Positions 15,520 to 23,278 of a stretch of DNA of 64,000 nucleotides are shown here, in pieces. This DNA is from Cellulomonas gelida (GTDB lineage Bacteria; Actinomycetota; Actinomycetes; Actinomycetales; Cellulomonadaceae): contig NZ_BJLQ01000002.1 in NCBI RefSeq assembly GCF_006538725.1, forward strand, positions 186,001-250,000. The letters run 5' to 3'. How positions within the stretch are numbered: the stretch's first letter is position 1; each line of letters begins with the position of its first letter. Made by a program: the position numbers and the translations under genes. The notes under the pieces are model-generated. The model was given only the letters and a program-made list of their open reading frames with translations, did not search any database and had not been told where the DNA came from.

Positions 15520-16872
15520 TCAAGGTGTCGGGCGTACGGAAGATCTCACGGCCGGGGTGCGGCCGGACAGCAGCGCGCGCCCGCCGAGCACGGAGGCCAC
15601 GCCCCCGAGGACGGCGATGGCGGGGACGACGAGGAACGCGGTGTGCACGCCGACCGCGTCCGCGAGCGCGCCGAGCACGAAGGGCGCGAGTCCGATCGCG
15701 AGCCCGCCGGCGAGCGTCGCGCGGGCCTGTGCGGAGTCCTGCGCACCCGGGGCGGTCGACAGCAGCAGCGCGACGGACAGCGGGTACTGCGCGCCGCAGC
15801 CCACGCCGGCGACCACGAGCCCCGCCACGGCGACGGTCGGGGAGGTCGCGGTCCACAGCACGGCCCAGCCCGCGACGGTCACGACGAAGGACACCGCGAG
15901 GAGCAGCGCGGGCCGCACGCGCAGGGACATCGGGCCGACGACGAAGCGCACGGCGGACAGCCCTGCGACGAACCCGGCGGTGGTGGCGGTGGCGATCCCC
16001 GCGCCGGCGGCGGTCTGGTCGCGCACCAGGTCGGTGGACCAGAACGTCGTGACGTTCTCGAGCGCGATCGCGGCGACCAGGCTGCCGAGGAAGCACCACG
16101 CCGCGAGCCGGCGGCGCGCAAGGGCCTGTGCGGCGAGCGCGGGCTGGTCGGCGGCTGGGGCGGTCGGCTCGGTCTCGTCGGGCCGCTCGACGACCGCGAC
16201 GGCGGTCGCCTCGACCGAGCCGAGCACCGGCTCGACCCCGTGCGGCCCGTCCAGGCGCACCACGGCGTGCGCGTGCGGCTGCTGGGCCACGGCGTGCGGG
16301 CCGCGCGTCGGTGGCGTCATCGCGCCGCCGACCGGGATCCGCAGGGCGCGCCACACGACGACCCCCGCGAGCACGACCGTCACCGCGACCGCGGGCCGCC
16401 AGCCCCAGCCGATCGCGACGCACAGCCCCGCGGCGAGCGGGCCGACCAGGCCGACGGACGACCCCACGCCGTTCGCCTCGGTCACCGCTGCCGACGCGGC
16501 CTCGCCGTGGTGCCGCGCTAGCCCCGCCTGCGACGACGCGATCGCGACGTTGCCGCCCACCGCCATGACCGCGACCGACGGCAGGCTGACCCACAGCGAC
16601 GGCGCGAGCACGAGCCCGACGACACCGGCCGCGACGAGTCCCAGAGCGACGACGATCGCGGCGCGCCGACCCCGACCCGCGATGAGCGTGGGCGCCGCCC
16701 AGCTCGCCAGCACCGCGCCCGCGGCCATCGCGGTGCCGTGCAGGCCCGCTTGCGCGGCCGAGATGCCGAACTCCTCGGCGAGCAGCGGCACGCTCGGGTT
16801 GAAGGAGTAGAGGAACCAGCCCCAGACGACGAACGCCCCGTAGAACGTCCAGGTCAGGCTGTCGCGGCGCAT
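15520..16872 (-). CDS. MFS transporter, probable sugar or oligosaccharide importer
   Basis: A 450-residue major facilitator protein with about 12 membrane helices in two halves, separated by a hydrophilic loop near residues 185-240 rich in His, Val, Glu and Pro. The N-terminus reads LTWTFYGAFVVWGWFLYSFNPSVPLLAEEFG. Substrate class cannot be read from sequence. The xylanase gene follows after 8 bases, which suggests uptake of xylan-derived oligosaccharides or export of something made alongside. The ATG at 16872 has a TATCCT hexamer 6 bases upstream, so the operon mRNA is probably leaderless. Confidence 0.85.
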   Translation of the reverse strand: MRRDSLTWTFYGAFVVWGWFLYSFNPSVPLLAEEFGISAAQAGLHGTAMAAGAVLASWAAPTLIAGRGRRAAIVVALGLVAAGVVGLVLAPSLWVSLPSVAVMAVGGNVAIASSQAGLARHHGEAASAAVTEANGVGSSVGLVGPLAAGLCVAIGWGWRPAVAVTVVLAGVVVWRALRIPVGGAMTPPTRGPHAVAQQPHAHAVVRLDGPHGVEPVLGSVEATAVAVVERPDETEPTAPAADQPALAAQALARRRLAAWCFLGSLVAAIALENVTTFWSTDLVRDQTAAGAGIATATTAGFVAGLSAVRFVVGPMSLRVRPALLLAVSFVVTVAGWAVLWTATSPTVAVAGLVVAGVGCGAQYPLSVALLLSTAPGAQDSAQARATLAGGLAIGLAPFVLGALADAVGVHTAFLVVPAIAVLGGVASVLGGRALLSGRTPAVRSSVRPTP

Positions 16873-16878
16873 CCCGCG

Positions 16879-16884
16879 AGGATA
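16879..16884 (-). promoter_or_regulatory. -10 hexamer TATCCT, leaderless start for the MFS-xylanase operon
   Basis: On the minus strand TATCCT is followed by 6 bases and the ATG of the MFS gene. The match to TANNNT is full. Confidence 0.6.
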
Positions 16885-16927
16885 CGTCCCCGCGGGCGCG
16901 CCACCGCGGGACCACCGGCCGTCGTCG

Positions 16928-19801
16928 TCACCGGACGGCGCGGCTCGCGCGCAGCCGCGCGACGAGCGTGTCGAGCTCCTGGCGGTACTCGGGCGCTCGC
17001 GGGTAGCCGCTGTGCGCCGCCACCGCGAGCAGGTACGCGTCCGCGTCGACCTCGCTCGCGGGCACGTCGACGACGCTGTCGGCGTACGCGTCGACCGGGA
17101 AGCCGATGAAGTCCGTGCGCCGCCACAGGCTGCGCCAGCGCACGGCACCGGCGCGCCCCTCTCCTCCGTGCGCGCTGAGCGAGGCTCGCAGCGTCGGTCC
17201 GGCGTGCGCCACGCCTGGCGGCACCGGGCAGTCCCAGGGGTCCGGGTTCCACAGCCGGGCGCCCGCGCTCGGTCGGGTGCCGAGCACCGAGGGCCCGAAC
17301 AGCTCCGGGAAGAACCGTCCGAAGTACGCGCGCAGCTGGGTGCCGTAGGTCAGCAGGCCGACCCGGTGGTCGTACGGTCCGGCGGGGCCGTCCCAGCGCG
17401 CCAGCAGCGTCGCCACGCACACGACGCCGCCGAGGCTGTGCGCCGACAGCAGCACCCGACGTCCGCGCCGCTCGTCGTCGGGGATCGGCGTCCCGTCGTC
17501 GCCCAGCCACGCGTCGATCCGGGAGCGCAGCTCGGGCACCACACGCTCGGCGTAGCAGGGCGGCGCGAACGGGTGCGCCGCGCGCGGCAGGAAGCACATC
17601 AGGTCCCACAGCAGCCCCCACGGCCGCGCGAGGGGCTGCTTCGACCCGGCCAGCACCACGCTCGCGACGATCAGGCCGAAGCCCGCGACCACCGCCGTGC
17701 GCGACAGCTCGACGCCCAGGGTCCAGAGGGCACCGAACGGGCCGTCGTACGCGGCGTGCGGGTCGGGCAGCACGAGCGTCGCGAGCAGGGCCAGGAAGAA
17801 CAGCAGCCCGAGCGCACCGATCAGCCGCTCCGCACGCTGGGCCAGGGCCGCGTGCCGCCGGCCGGTCTGCACCGCGAGGTCCTCGAGCAGCTCGGGCGCG
17901 GCGCCGGCGCCACCGGGCACCACGGGCAACGGTCGGCGGCGCAGGGCACCCATGCGCGCGGTGAGCACGACGACGAGCACGAGGAGCAGCACGAGCACCG
18001 CGACGCTCGCCACGGCGAACTGCTCGTACCCCGGCGGCACCTGCAGCCGCGCGGACGCCGGCAGGTGCACGACCACCGGGTCGCGCAGCGGCTCGGCCGC
18101 CGCGGCCTGCTCGAGCGCGGCCGTGTCCTGCGCGCTCAGCCGCTGGTTCTCCGCCGCGGCGGGCGCGTCCAGCCAGGCCACCGCCCCCAGCACTGCGGCC
18201 GCGCTGAGCACCATGCCCACGCCCGCCGCGGTGCTCAGGAGCACCGCCGGCCCGCGACCCGACCAGCCCTCGCGCAGCCGGCCCGCGTGCCTGCGGTTCG
18301 CGGTCCACGCCACGACGACGAGCACGACGAGCGCGAGACCGGCGAGCGAGCGCCACCCGGCGCCCCAGCCCCCGTCCGGCCACAGCACGCTGGTCACCGC
18401 GGCCGCGAGCGCGACCAGGGTCAAGGGAACCCACACCCGGGCACGCAGCCGCGCGCGAATCCCGACCGCCGCGATCGCGAGCAGGACCACGACGGCCACG
18501 AGCAGGCGCGGCAGGGCGTACAGGCCGAGGAACGGCGCCACGGTCGGGTCGGACGGCCGCAGCGGGCCGTCACCCGAGCGCACCACCGCGACGAGCACCG
18601 CGATCAGGACCGCCAGCGCGGCCACGAGCAGCAGGACGTCGCCCGTGCGCGACACGCGCGGCGGGCGCGGCTGGTCGCCGCGCGCACGTGGCGGCGGCTC
18701 GAGCCGGAACCGACCCGTGCGCGCCGCGGCGAGGCCCACGACGACGACCGACACGAGCAGCAGCACGGCCCACGGCAGCCGACCGTCCGCGGTCCAGACG
18801 CCCGGGTCGAGGCAGCCGCGCGCACCGAAGCCCACGGACGTCGCGCAGCCCGGCTCGTCCCGGTACAGGTAGTGCCACGCGACGAGCCCGGCGAGCGTGG
18901 CGAACGCGGCCGCGAGGTGCTGGAACCACTGCAACGACGAGCGGTCCGCGTGCGTCCAGAAGCCCCGTCGCGCGAGCATCGGCCACACCTGCCCGCGCAC
19001 CTCGTCGGCGCGCGTCGCGGCGGGCGGCGCACCGGCGGGACGCAGTCGCTGGCGCGCCTTCGTCGTCGACATGCGCCGCTCGTAGCGCAGCCGGCCCGTC
19101 GAGCCCACCGCGCCGAGCGCGACGATCACGACGGCCGTGAACCCGACGAGCACGGCGGTGCGCAGACCCGTCGACCAGCGGGCCGCGGCGTCCGCCCAGT
19201 CGGGCAGCGCCGCGCACACCTGCACGTACTGGACGGCGTCGCCCGACGCACCCGGTGTCAGGCTCGTGCGCGGCCCGTAGCACTGGGCCGCGACGATCCC
19301 GAGCGTGATCGTCGCGGTCGTCGTGACCCACAGCAGCGTCAGCGCGAGGCCGAACAGGCGGACGAGCCCTCCGCCCGCCGACGACCTGCGCCCGTGCGGC
19401 TCGTCGGCGTCCCGCGACCAGTACGCGACGTTGGCCAGCCCGAACGGGACGATCACCACCCACAGCACCCGGACCAGGCCGGCGACCAGCCCGCTCGCCC
19501 GCCCGAGCCCGGGCACGGTCGAGAACCGGGCCATCGCGCCCCACGAGTACGCCTCACGTCGGACGCCGGCGGGCACCACGCGCGGGTCCCCCGCCTTGCG
19601 GGGCGCGGCCGCGACCGCGCTCGTCGGCGCCCAGAAGCTGCCGAGGTCGTCGCCGTCGACCTGCTCGACCTGGTCCGGCCGCAGGTCCAGCATCGCGGCG
19701 GGAGGCGTGTTCGCGACGCCGTGCACCCGCAGCTCCAGCACGTCGTCCGCGCGACTCGGCGCGTCGGCCGACCCGCCCTGACCCCCTCGCCACCAGTGCA
19801 C
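16928..19801 (-). CDS. Large membrane protein with a lipase-like alpha/beta-hydrolase signature split over both ends
   Basis: A 957-residue protein with roughly ten membrane helices between about residues 100 and 730. The N-terminal segment LELRVHGVANTPP (His27-Gly28) looks like the first core strand and oxyanion-hole HG of an alpha/beta hydrolase. The nucleophile elbow, LLSAHSLGGVVC with Ser789, appears only at the far end, with WNPDPWDCPVPP and a late HSGYP at the usual position of the catalytic histidine. The two halves could fold together on the cytoplasmic face. Large actinobacterial proteins of this type are annotated as hypothetical, and no substrate is known. It starts with GTG and is separated from its neighbours by an LPMO terminator and the MFS promoter. 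Confidence 0.7.
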   Translation of the reverse strand: MHWWRGGQGGSADAPSRADDVLELRVHGVANTPPAAMLDLRPDQVEQVDGDDLGSFWAPTSAVAAAPRKAGDPRVVPAGVRREAYSWGAMARFSTVPGLGRASGLVAGLVRVLWVVIVPFGLANVAYWSRDADEPHGRRSSAGGGLVRLFGLALTLLWVTTTATITLGIVAAQCYGPRTSLTPGASGDAVQYVQVCAALPDWADAAARWSTGLRTAVLVGFTAVVIVALGAVGSTGRLRYERRMSTTKARQRLRPAGAPPAATRADEVRGQVWPMLARRGFWTHADRSSLQWFQHLAAAFATLAGLVAWHYLYRDEPGCATSVGFGARGCLDPGVWTADGRLPWAVLLLVSVVVVGLAAARTGRFRLEPPPRARGDQPRPPRVSRTGDVLLLVAALAVLIAVLVAVVRSGDGPLRPSDPTVAPFLGLYALPRLLVAVVVLLAIAAVGIRARLRARVWVPLTLVALAAAVTSVLWPDGGWGAGWRSLAGLALVVLVVVAWTANRRHAGRLREGWSGRGPAVLLSTAAGVGMVLSAAAVLGAVAWLDAPAAAENQRLSAQDTAALEQAAAAEPLRDPVVVHLPASARLQVPPGYEQFAVASVAVLVLLLVLVVVLTARMGALRRRPLPVVPGGAGAAPELLEDLAVQTGRRHAALAQRAERLIGALGLLFFLALLATLVLPDPHAAYDGPFGALWTLGVELSRTAVVAGFGLIVASVVLAGSKQPLARPWGLLWDLMCFLPRAAHPFAPPCYAERVVPELRSRIDAWLGDDGTPIPDDERRGRRVLLSAHSLGGVVCVATLLARWDGPAGPYDHRVGLLTYGTQLRAYFGRFFPELFGPSVLGTRPSAGARLWNPDPWDCPVPPGVAHAGPTLRASLSAHGGEGRAGAVRWRSLWRRTDFIGFPVDAYADSVVDVPASEVDADAYLLAVAAHSGYPRAPEYRQELDTLVARLRASRAVR

Positions 19802-19937
19802 GTCCGTGACCTCTCCCCCCGCGGGTCGCCCGCAGGCGGACCAGCTCCTGACCCGAACCTAGTCACCCGGACGGACGGGCCGCCATACCCGACTCGTCCC
19901 GGTATGCCCGCCGGGGACCCGCGCTCGCGCAGTGGCA

Positions 19938-19982
19938 CGACGACGCCCGGGGTGCGCGGTGTGCGCAGCCCGGGCGTCGTCG
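19938..19982 (-). terminator. Hairpin terminator of the LPMO gene
   Basis: A perfect 14-bp inverted repeat (19938-19951 and 19969-19982) with a 17-nt loop starts 25 bases after the LPMO stop codon on the minus strand. Confidence 0.75.
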
Positions 19983-20007
19983 CTCGCGTCAGGTCGTCAG
20001 CTCGTCG

Positions 20008-21093
20008 TCAGGCTGCCGAGCAGCTTGCCGTGAGCCCGCTCGAGCTGCCGGACCCGAGGAAGCCGGCCGTCGCGGTCCCGCCGGGTGACAGCGCGCCGTT
20101 CCACGCCGCGTTCGTCAGGACGTTGCCGCTCAGGGTGCCGCCCCACGCCTGCGAGATCGTGGCCCCGCCCACGGTGACCTTCCAGCCGGTCAACCGGCTG
20201 GAGCCGGCCGTGACCACCACGTCGGCCACGTACCCGCCGGACCAGCTCGAGTTCACCTTGACCGTCGCGGTGCACGCACCGGTCGGCTGCTGGGTGGGCT
20301 GCTGAGTCGGCTGCTGCGTGGGCTCCTGGGTCGGCTCCTGGGTCGGCTGCTGGGTCGGCTCCTGCGTCGGCTGCTGGGTGGGCTGCTGGGTCGGCTCGGT
20401 GCCCTGGCCGATGACGATGTCGCTGCACAGGTAGTACGGCTGGTCGAGGTGGCTCGCCTGCCAGATCGTGTAGAGCACCGCGCGGCCGCTCCGGCCGGGC
20501 AGCGAGATGTCCGACTGGTAGAGGCCGGTCGTCGGGTACGACCCCGTGGTCTTGACGAGGTCGAGCGATGCCCACGTGAGCGGCTGGGTCGTCGGGTCGA
20601 AGCCCTGCTTCGTGACGTAGATCTTGAGGTAGTCCGCACCGTGCTTCGCGGAGTCGGTCAGCGTGAGCGTGAAGGTGTTCGGGACCTGCTTGGCCTTCCA
20701 GGCACCGACCGTGTCCATCGACTTGTAGAGACCGTTCTGGGTCCGCCCGCCGCTGCACAGCTGGCCGTCGGGGATGACCGCCTGGTGCTGGCCGCCCACG
20801 CCCTCACGGAACAGGCCGTTCCAGTTCCACATGGCGTTCGGGTTGTCCTGGAAGGCCTGCCAGCACATCGGGTCGAGAGTGGCCATCTGCGGGTTGAGGT
20901 GGTCGGCACCCCACCGCTCCCAGCAGCCGTAGTTCCGGGTCGGGGGGTCCGTGACGGAGCCGTGCGCGCTCGCCGAGGGCGCGAGCAGCGTCATCGCGCC
21001 CAGTCCCAGGGCGAGGCTCAGCGGGACCGCGATCACGGCCCGCCGCAGACGGCGCAGCAGGCCTGTTCGAGCAGGTCGTGCGGACGCGTGCAT
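20008..21093 (-). CDS. Secreted AA10 lytic polysaccharide monooxygenase with CBM2 module
   Basis: A 361-residue copper enzyme that oxidatively cuts crystalline polysaccharide, most likely cellulose. A signal peptide (1-43, cut after PSASA) leaves His44 as the mature first residue, which forms the copper histidine brace with His151 (SAKHGADY). The blocks QMATLDPMCWQAF and IWQASHLDQPYYLCSD resemble cellulose-active AA10 enzymes of actinomycetes. Residues 233-271 form a linker of PTQQ/PTQE repeats. Residues 273-361 are a CBM2 with conserved Trp284, Trp304, Trp317 and Trp331 and a terminal Cys pair. AGGAGGA precedes the ATG. It is transcribed alone. Confidence 0.95.
   Translation of the reverse strand: MHASARPARTGLLRRLRRAVIAVPLSLALGLGAMTLLAPSASAHGSVTDPPTRNYGCWERWGADHLNPQMATLDPMCWQAFQDNPNAMWNWNGLFREGVGGQHQAVIPDGQLCSGGRTQNGLYKSMDTVGAWKAKQVPNTFTLTLTDSAKHGADYLKIYVTKQGFDPTTQPLTWASLDLVKTTGSYPTTGLYQSDISLPGRSGRAVLYTIWQASHLDQPYYLCSDIVIGQGTEPTQQPTQQPTQEPTQQPTQEPTQEPTQQPTQQPTQQPTGACTATVKVNSSWSGGYVADVVVTAGSSRLTGWKVTVGGATISQAWGGTLSGNVLTNAAWNGALSPGGTATAGFLGSGSSSGLTASCSAA
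20281..20397. repeat. 12-bp degenerate tandem repeat encoding the PTQ linker of the LPMO
   Basis: About ten units of 12 bases encode Pro-Thr-Gln-Gln or Pro-Thr-Gln-Glu. Units differ at single bases, and the pattern alternates without a strict order. Confidence 0.85.
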
Positions 21094-21211
21094 GGTTCCT
21101 CCTGGGGGGTCGGAAGTGCCTGCGCACGAGGACCGCCTCGCTGCGGACCCCTCACGCGCAAGCGCGGGTCCTCCACCGTCCACACGCAGCAGGGAGCGCG
21201 ACAACGGCCGA

Positions 21212-21240
21212 AACGGTTCACCCGGTCGGGTGAGGCCGTT
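21212..21240 (-). terminator. Imperfect inverted repeat downstream of the ABC exporter genes
   Basis: AACGG and CACCCG arms mirror CGGGTG and CCGTT around a 2-nt centre. The repeat lies 41 bases after the exporter stop and about 120 bases before the LPMO start. A terminator is the simplest reading; an operator for the LPMO gene is the alternative. Confidence 0.45.
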
Positions 21241-21280
21241 CGCCCCTTGCTCACCTGGCTCGGGCGCCCTCGGCCCCGCC

Positions 21281-23278
21281 TCAGACCTCCTCGACCGCCG
21301 CCGCGGCGAACTGGCTCTGGTAGAGCCGCGCGTACGCGCCGTCGGCCGCCAGGAGCTCGTCGTGCGTGCCCTGCTCGACGATCGCGCCGTGCTCCATGAC
21401 CAGGATCGTGTCGGCGTCGCGGATCGTCGAGAGGCGGTGGGCGATGACGAACGACGTCCGGCCCGCGCGCAGCGCGTTCATCGCGTGCTGGACGAGCACC
21501 TCCGTGCGCGTGTCGACCGAGGACGTCGCCTCGTCGAGGATGAGGATCGCAGGGTCGGACAGGAACGCGCGCGCGATCGTCAGGAGCTGCTTCTCTCCCG
21601 CGGAGACGCCCGTGCCCTCGTCGTCGATCACGGTCGCGTAGCCGTCGGGCAGCGTCCGGACGAACCGGTCCACGTACGTGGCCTCGGCAGCCGCGACCAC
21701 CTGCTCGTGCGTCGCGCCGTCGACCGCGTAGGCGATGTTCTCCTCGATCGTGCCGCCGAAGAGCCACGTGTCCTGCAGCACCATGCCGGTCGAACGGCGC
21801 AGGTCGTCGCGCGTCAGGGACCGGGTGTCGACGCCGTCCAGGGTGATCCGGCCCGCGTCGAGCTCGTAGAACCGCATGATGAGGTTCACCAGCGTCGTCT
21901 TGCCGGCGCCCGTCGGCCCGACGATCGCGATCGTCTGCCCGGGCTCGGCGACGAGCGACAGGTCCTCGATGAGCGGCTCGTCCTCGCGGTAGGAGAACGC
22001 GACGTGCTCGAAGGCGACCCTGCCGCGCACCGGACGGTCGAGCTCGGTCGCGGGCTCCGGGTCCGGGTCCTGCTCCGGCGCGTCGAGCAGCTCGAAGACA
22101 CGCTCGACCGACGCGACGCCCGACTGCAGCAGGTTGGCCATGCTCGCGAGCTGCGTGATGGGCTGCGAGAACTGACGGCTGTACTGGATGAACGCCTGCA
22201 CGTCGCCCAGCGTCATCGCCCCCGAGGCGATCCGCAGCCCGCCGACGACCGCGATGATCACGTACGTGAGGTTCGCGATGAACCCGAGCGCCGGCTGGAT
22301 GATGCCCGAGATGAACTGCGCGCGCCGGCTCGAGTCGTAGAGCGCCTCGTTGCGCTGCGTGAACGTCTCGACGGCGTCGTCGGCGTGGTTGAACACCTGC
22401 ACGAGCGTGTGCCCCGTGAACATCTCCTCGATGTGCGCGTTGACCTGCCCCGTGTAGGTCCACTGCTCGATGAACCGCGGCCGCGAGCGCTTCGCGATCA
22501 GCGCGGCGACCAGCATGGACAGGGGCACGGTGACGAGCGCGACGACCGCGAGCAGGGGCGAGATCCAGAACATCATCGCGAGCACGCCGACGACCGTCAG
22601 GAGCGACGTGATCACCTGGCTCAGCGTCTGCTGCAGCGTCTGGGCGACGTTGTCGATGTCGTTGGTCACCCGCGACAGCAGCTCGCCGCGCGGCTGCGAG
22701 TCGACGTAGCGCAGCGGGACGCGGGACAGCTTGGCCTCGACCTGGGTACGCAGGCGCAGGACGGCGCGCTGCACGACGCCGGCCGTCATGCGGCCCTGCG
22801 CCCAGCCGAACAGGAACGACCCCAGGTAGACCAGCGCGACGACGAGCAGGATCTGCCCGAGGCGGTCGAAGTCGACCCCCTGCCCGGGCACCACGTCCAT
22901 CGCGGACACCATGTCGGCGACGCGGTCCTCGCCCTGCGCGCGCAGCGCGGCGACCGCCTCGGCCTTGCTCAGCCCGGCAGGCAGCATCGACCCCGTGACA
23001 CCCTCGAACAGCACGTTCGTCGCGTTGCCCAGGAGCTTGGGCCCGATCACCGCGAGGACGACCGAGGCCACGCCGAGCAGCACGATGGCGACGATCCGCA
23101 CCCGCTCGGGCCGCAGCTCCCGCAGGAACCGCGACCCCGACTCGCGGAACCGCATCGACTTCTCGCCGGGCATGCCCATGTTCGCCATGGGGCCGTGCCC
23201 CACGGGGCCTCGGCGCACGCGCGCGGGCGACGCGGCCGCAGGCGCCGGGGCGGGCTGGGGTCCGCGTGGCGTGGTCAT
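21281..23278 (-). CDS. ABC exporter half-transporter, permease-ATPase fusion (subunit 2)
   Basis: A 665-residue type IV ABC half-transporter: a Pro/Ala-rich cytoplasmic N-terminus of about 55 residues, six membrane helices, then the ATPase. Walker A is GPTGAGKTT near residue 455, the signature is the unusual VSAGEKQ, and Walker B is ILILDEATSSVDT with the catalytic glutamate. With the neighbouring subunit it would form a heterodimer with one complete and one degenerate ATP site, as known for exporters such as Rv1272c/Rv1273c or TM287/288. The substrate may be a lipid or drug. Its ATG overlaps the stop of the first subunit by 4 bases. Confidence 0.9.
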   Translation of the reverse strand: MTTPRGPQPAPAPAAASPARVRRGPVGHGPMANMGMPGEKSMRFRESGSRFLRELRPERVRIVAIVLLGVASVVLAVIGPKLLGNATNVLFEGVTGSMLPAGLSKAEAVAALRAQGEDRVADMVSAMDVVPGQGVDFDRLGQILLVVALVYLGSFLFGWAQGRMTAGVVQRAVLRLRTQVEAKLSRVPLRYVDSQPRGELLSRVTNDIDNVAQTLQQTLSQVITSLLTVVGVLAMMFWISPLLAVVALVTVPLSMLVAALIAKRSRPRFIEQWTYTGQVNAHIEEMFTGHTLVQVFNHADDAVETFTQRNEALYDSSRRAQFISGIIQPALGFIANLTYVIIAVVGGLRIASGAMTLGDVQAFIQYSRQFSQPITQLASMANLLQSGVASVERVFELLDAPEQDPDPEPATELDRPVRGRVAFEHVAFSYREDEPLIEDLSLVAEPGQTIAIVGPTGAGKTTLVNLIMRFYELDAGRITLDGVDTRSLTRDDLRRSTGMVLQDTWLFGGTIEENIAYAVDGATHEQVVAAAEATYVDRFVRTLPDGYATVIDDEGTGVSAGEKQLLTIARAFLSDPAILILDEATSSVDTRTEVLVQHAMNALRAGRTSFVIAHRLSTIRDADTILVMEHGAIVEQGTHDELLAADGAYARLYQSQFAAAAVEEV

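Noticed and set aside
15512-16915. Long N-terminal extension that would fuse the xylanase to an Arg-rich region
   Set aside because: It is a shadow frame of the MFS gene; a ribosome binding site and family length support the GTG at 15511.
17012-20305. 1097-codon plus-strand open frame opposite the split-hydrolase gene
   Set aside because: Composition (Arg, His, Gln, Gly) is that of an antisense frame in GC-rich DNA and no domain is visible.
20281-20397. CRISPR-like array
   Set aside because: The 12-bp periodicity is the coding repeat of the PTQ linker, without spacers.
21094-21280. CebR-type operator (TGGGAGCGCTCCCA) in front of the LPMO gene
   Set aside because: Only a half-site-like GGGAGCG is present, without the second arm.
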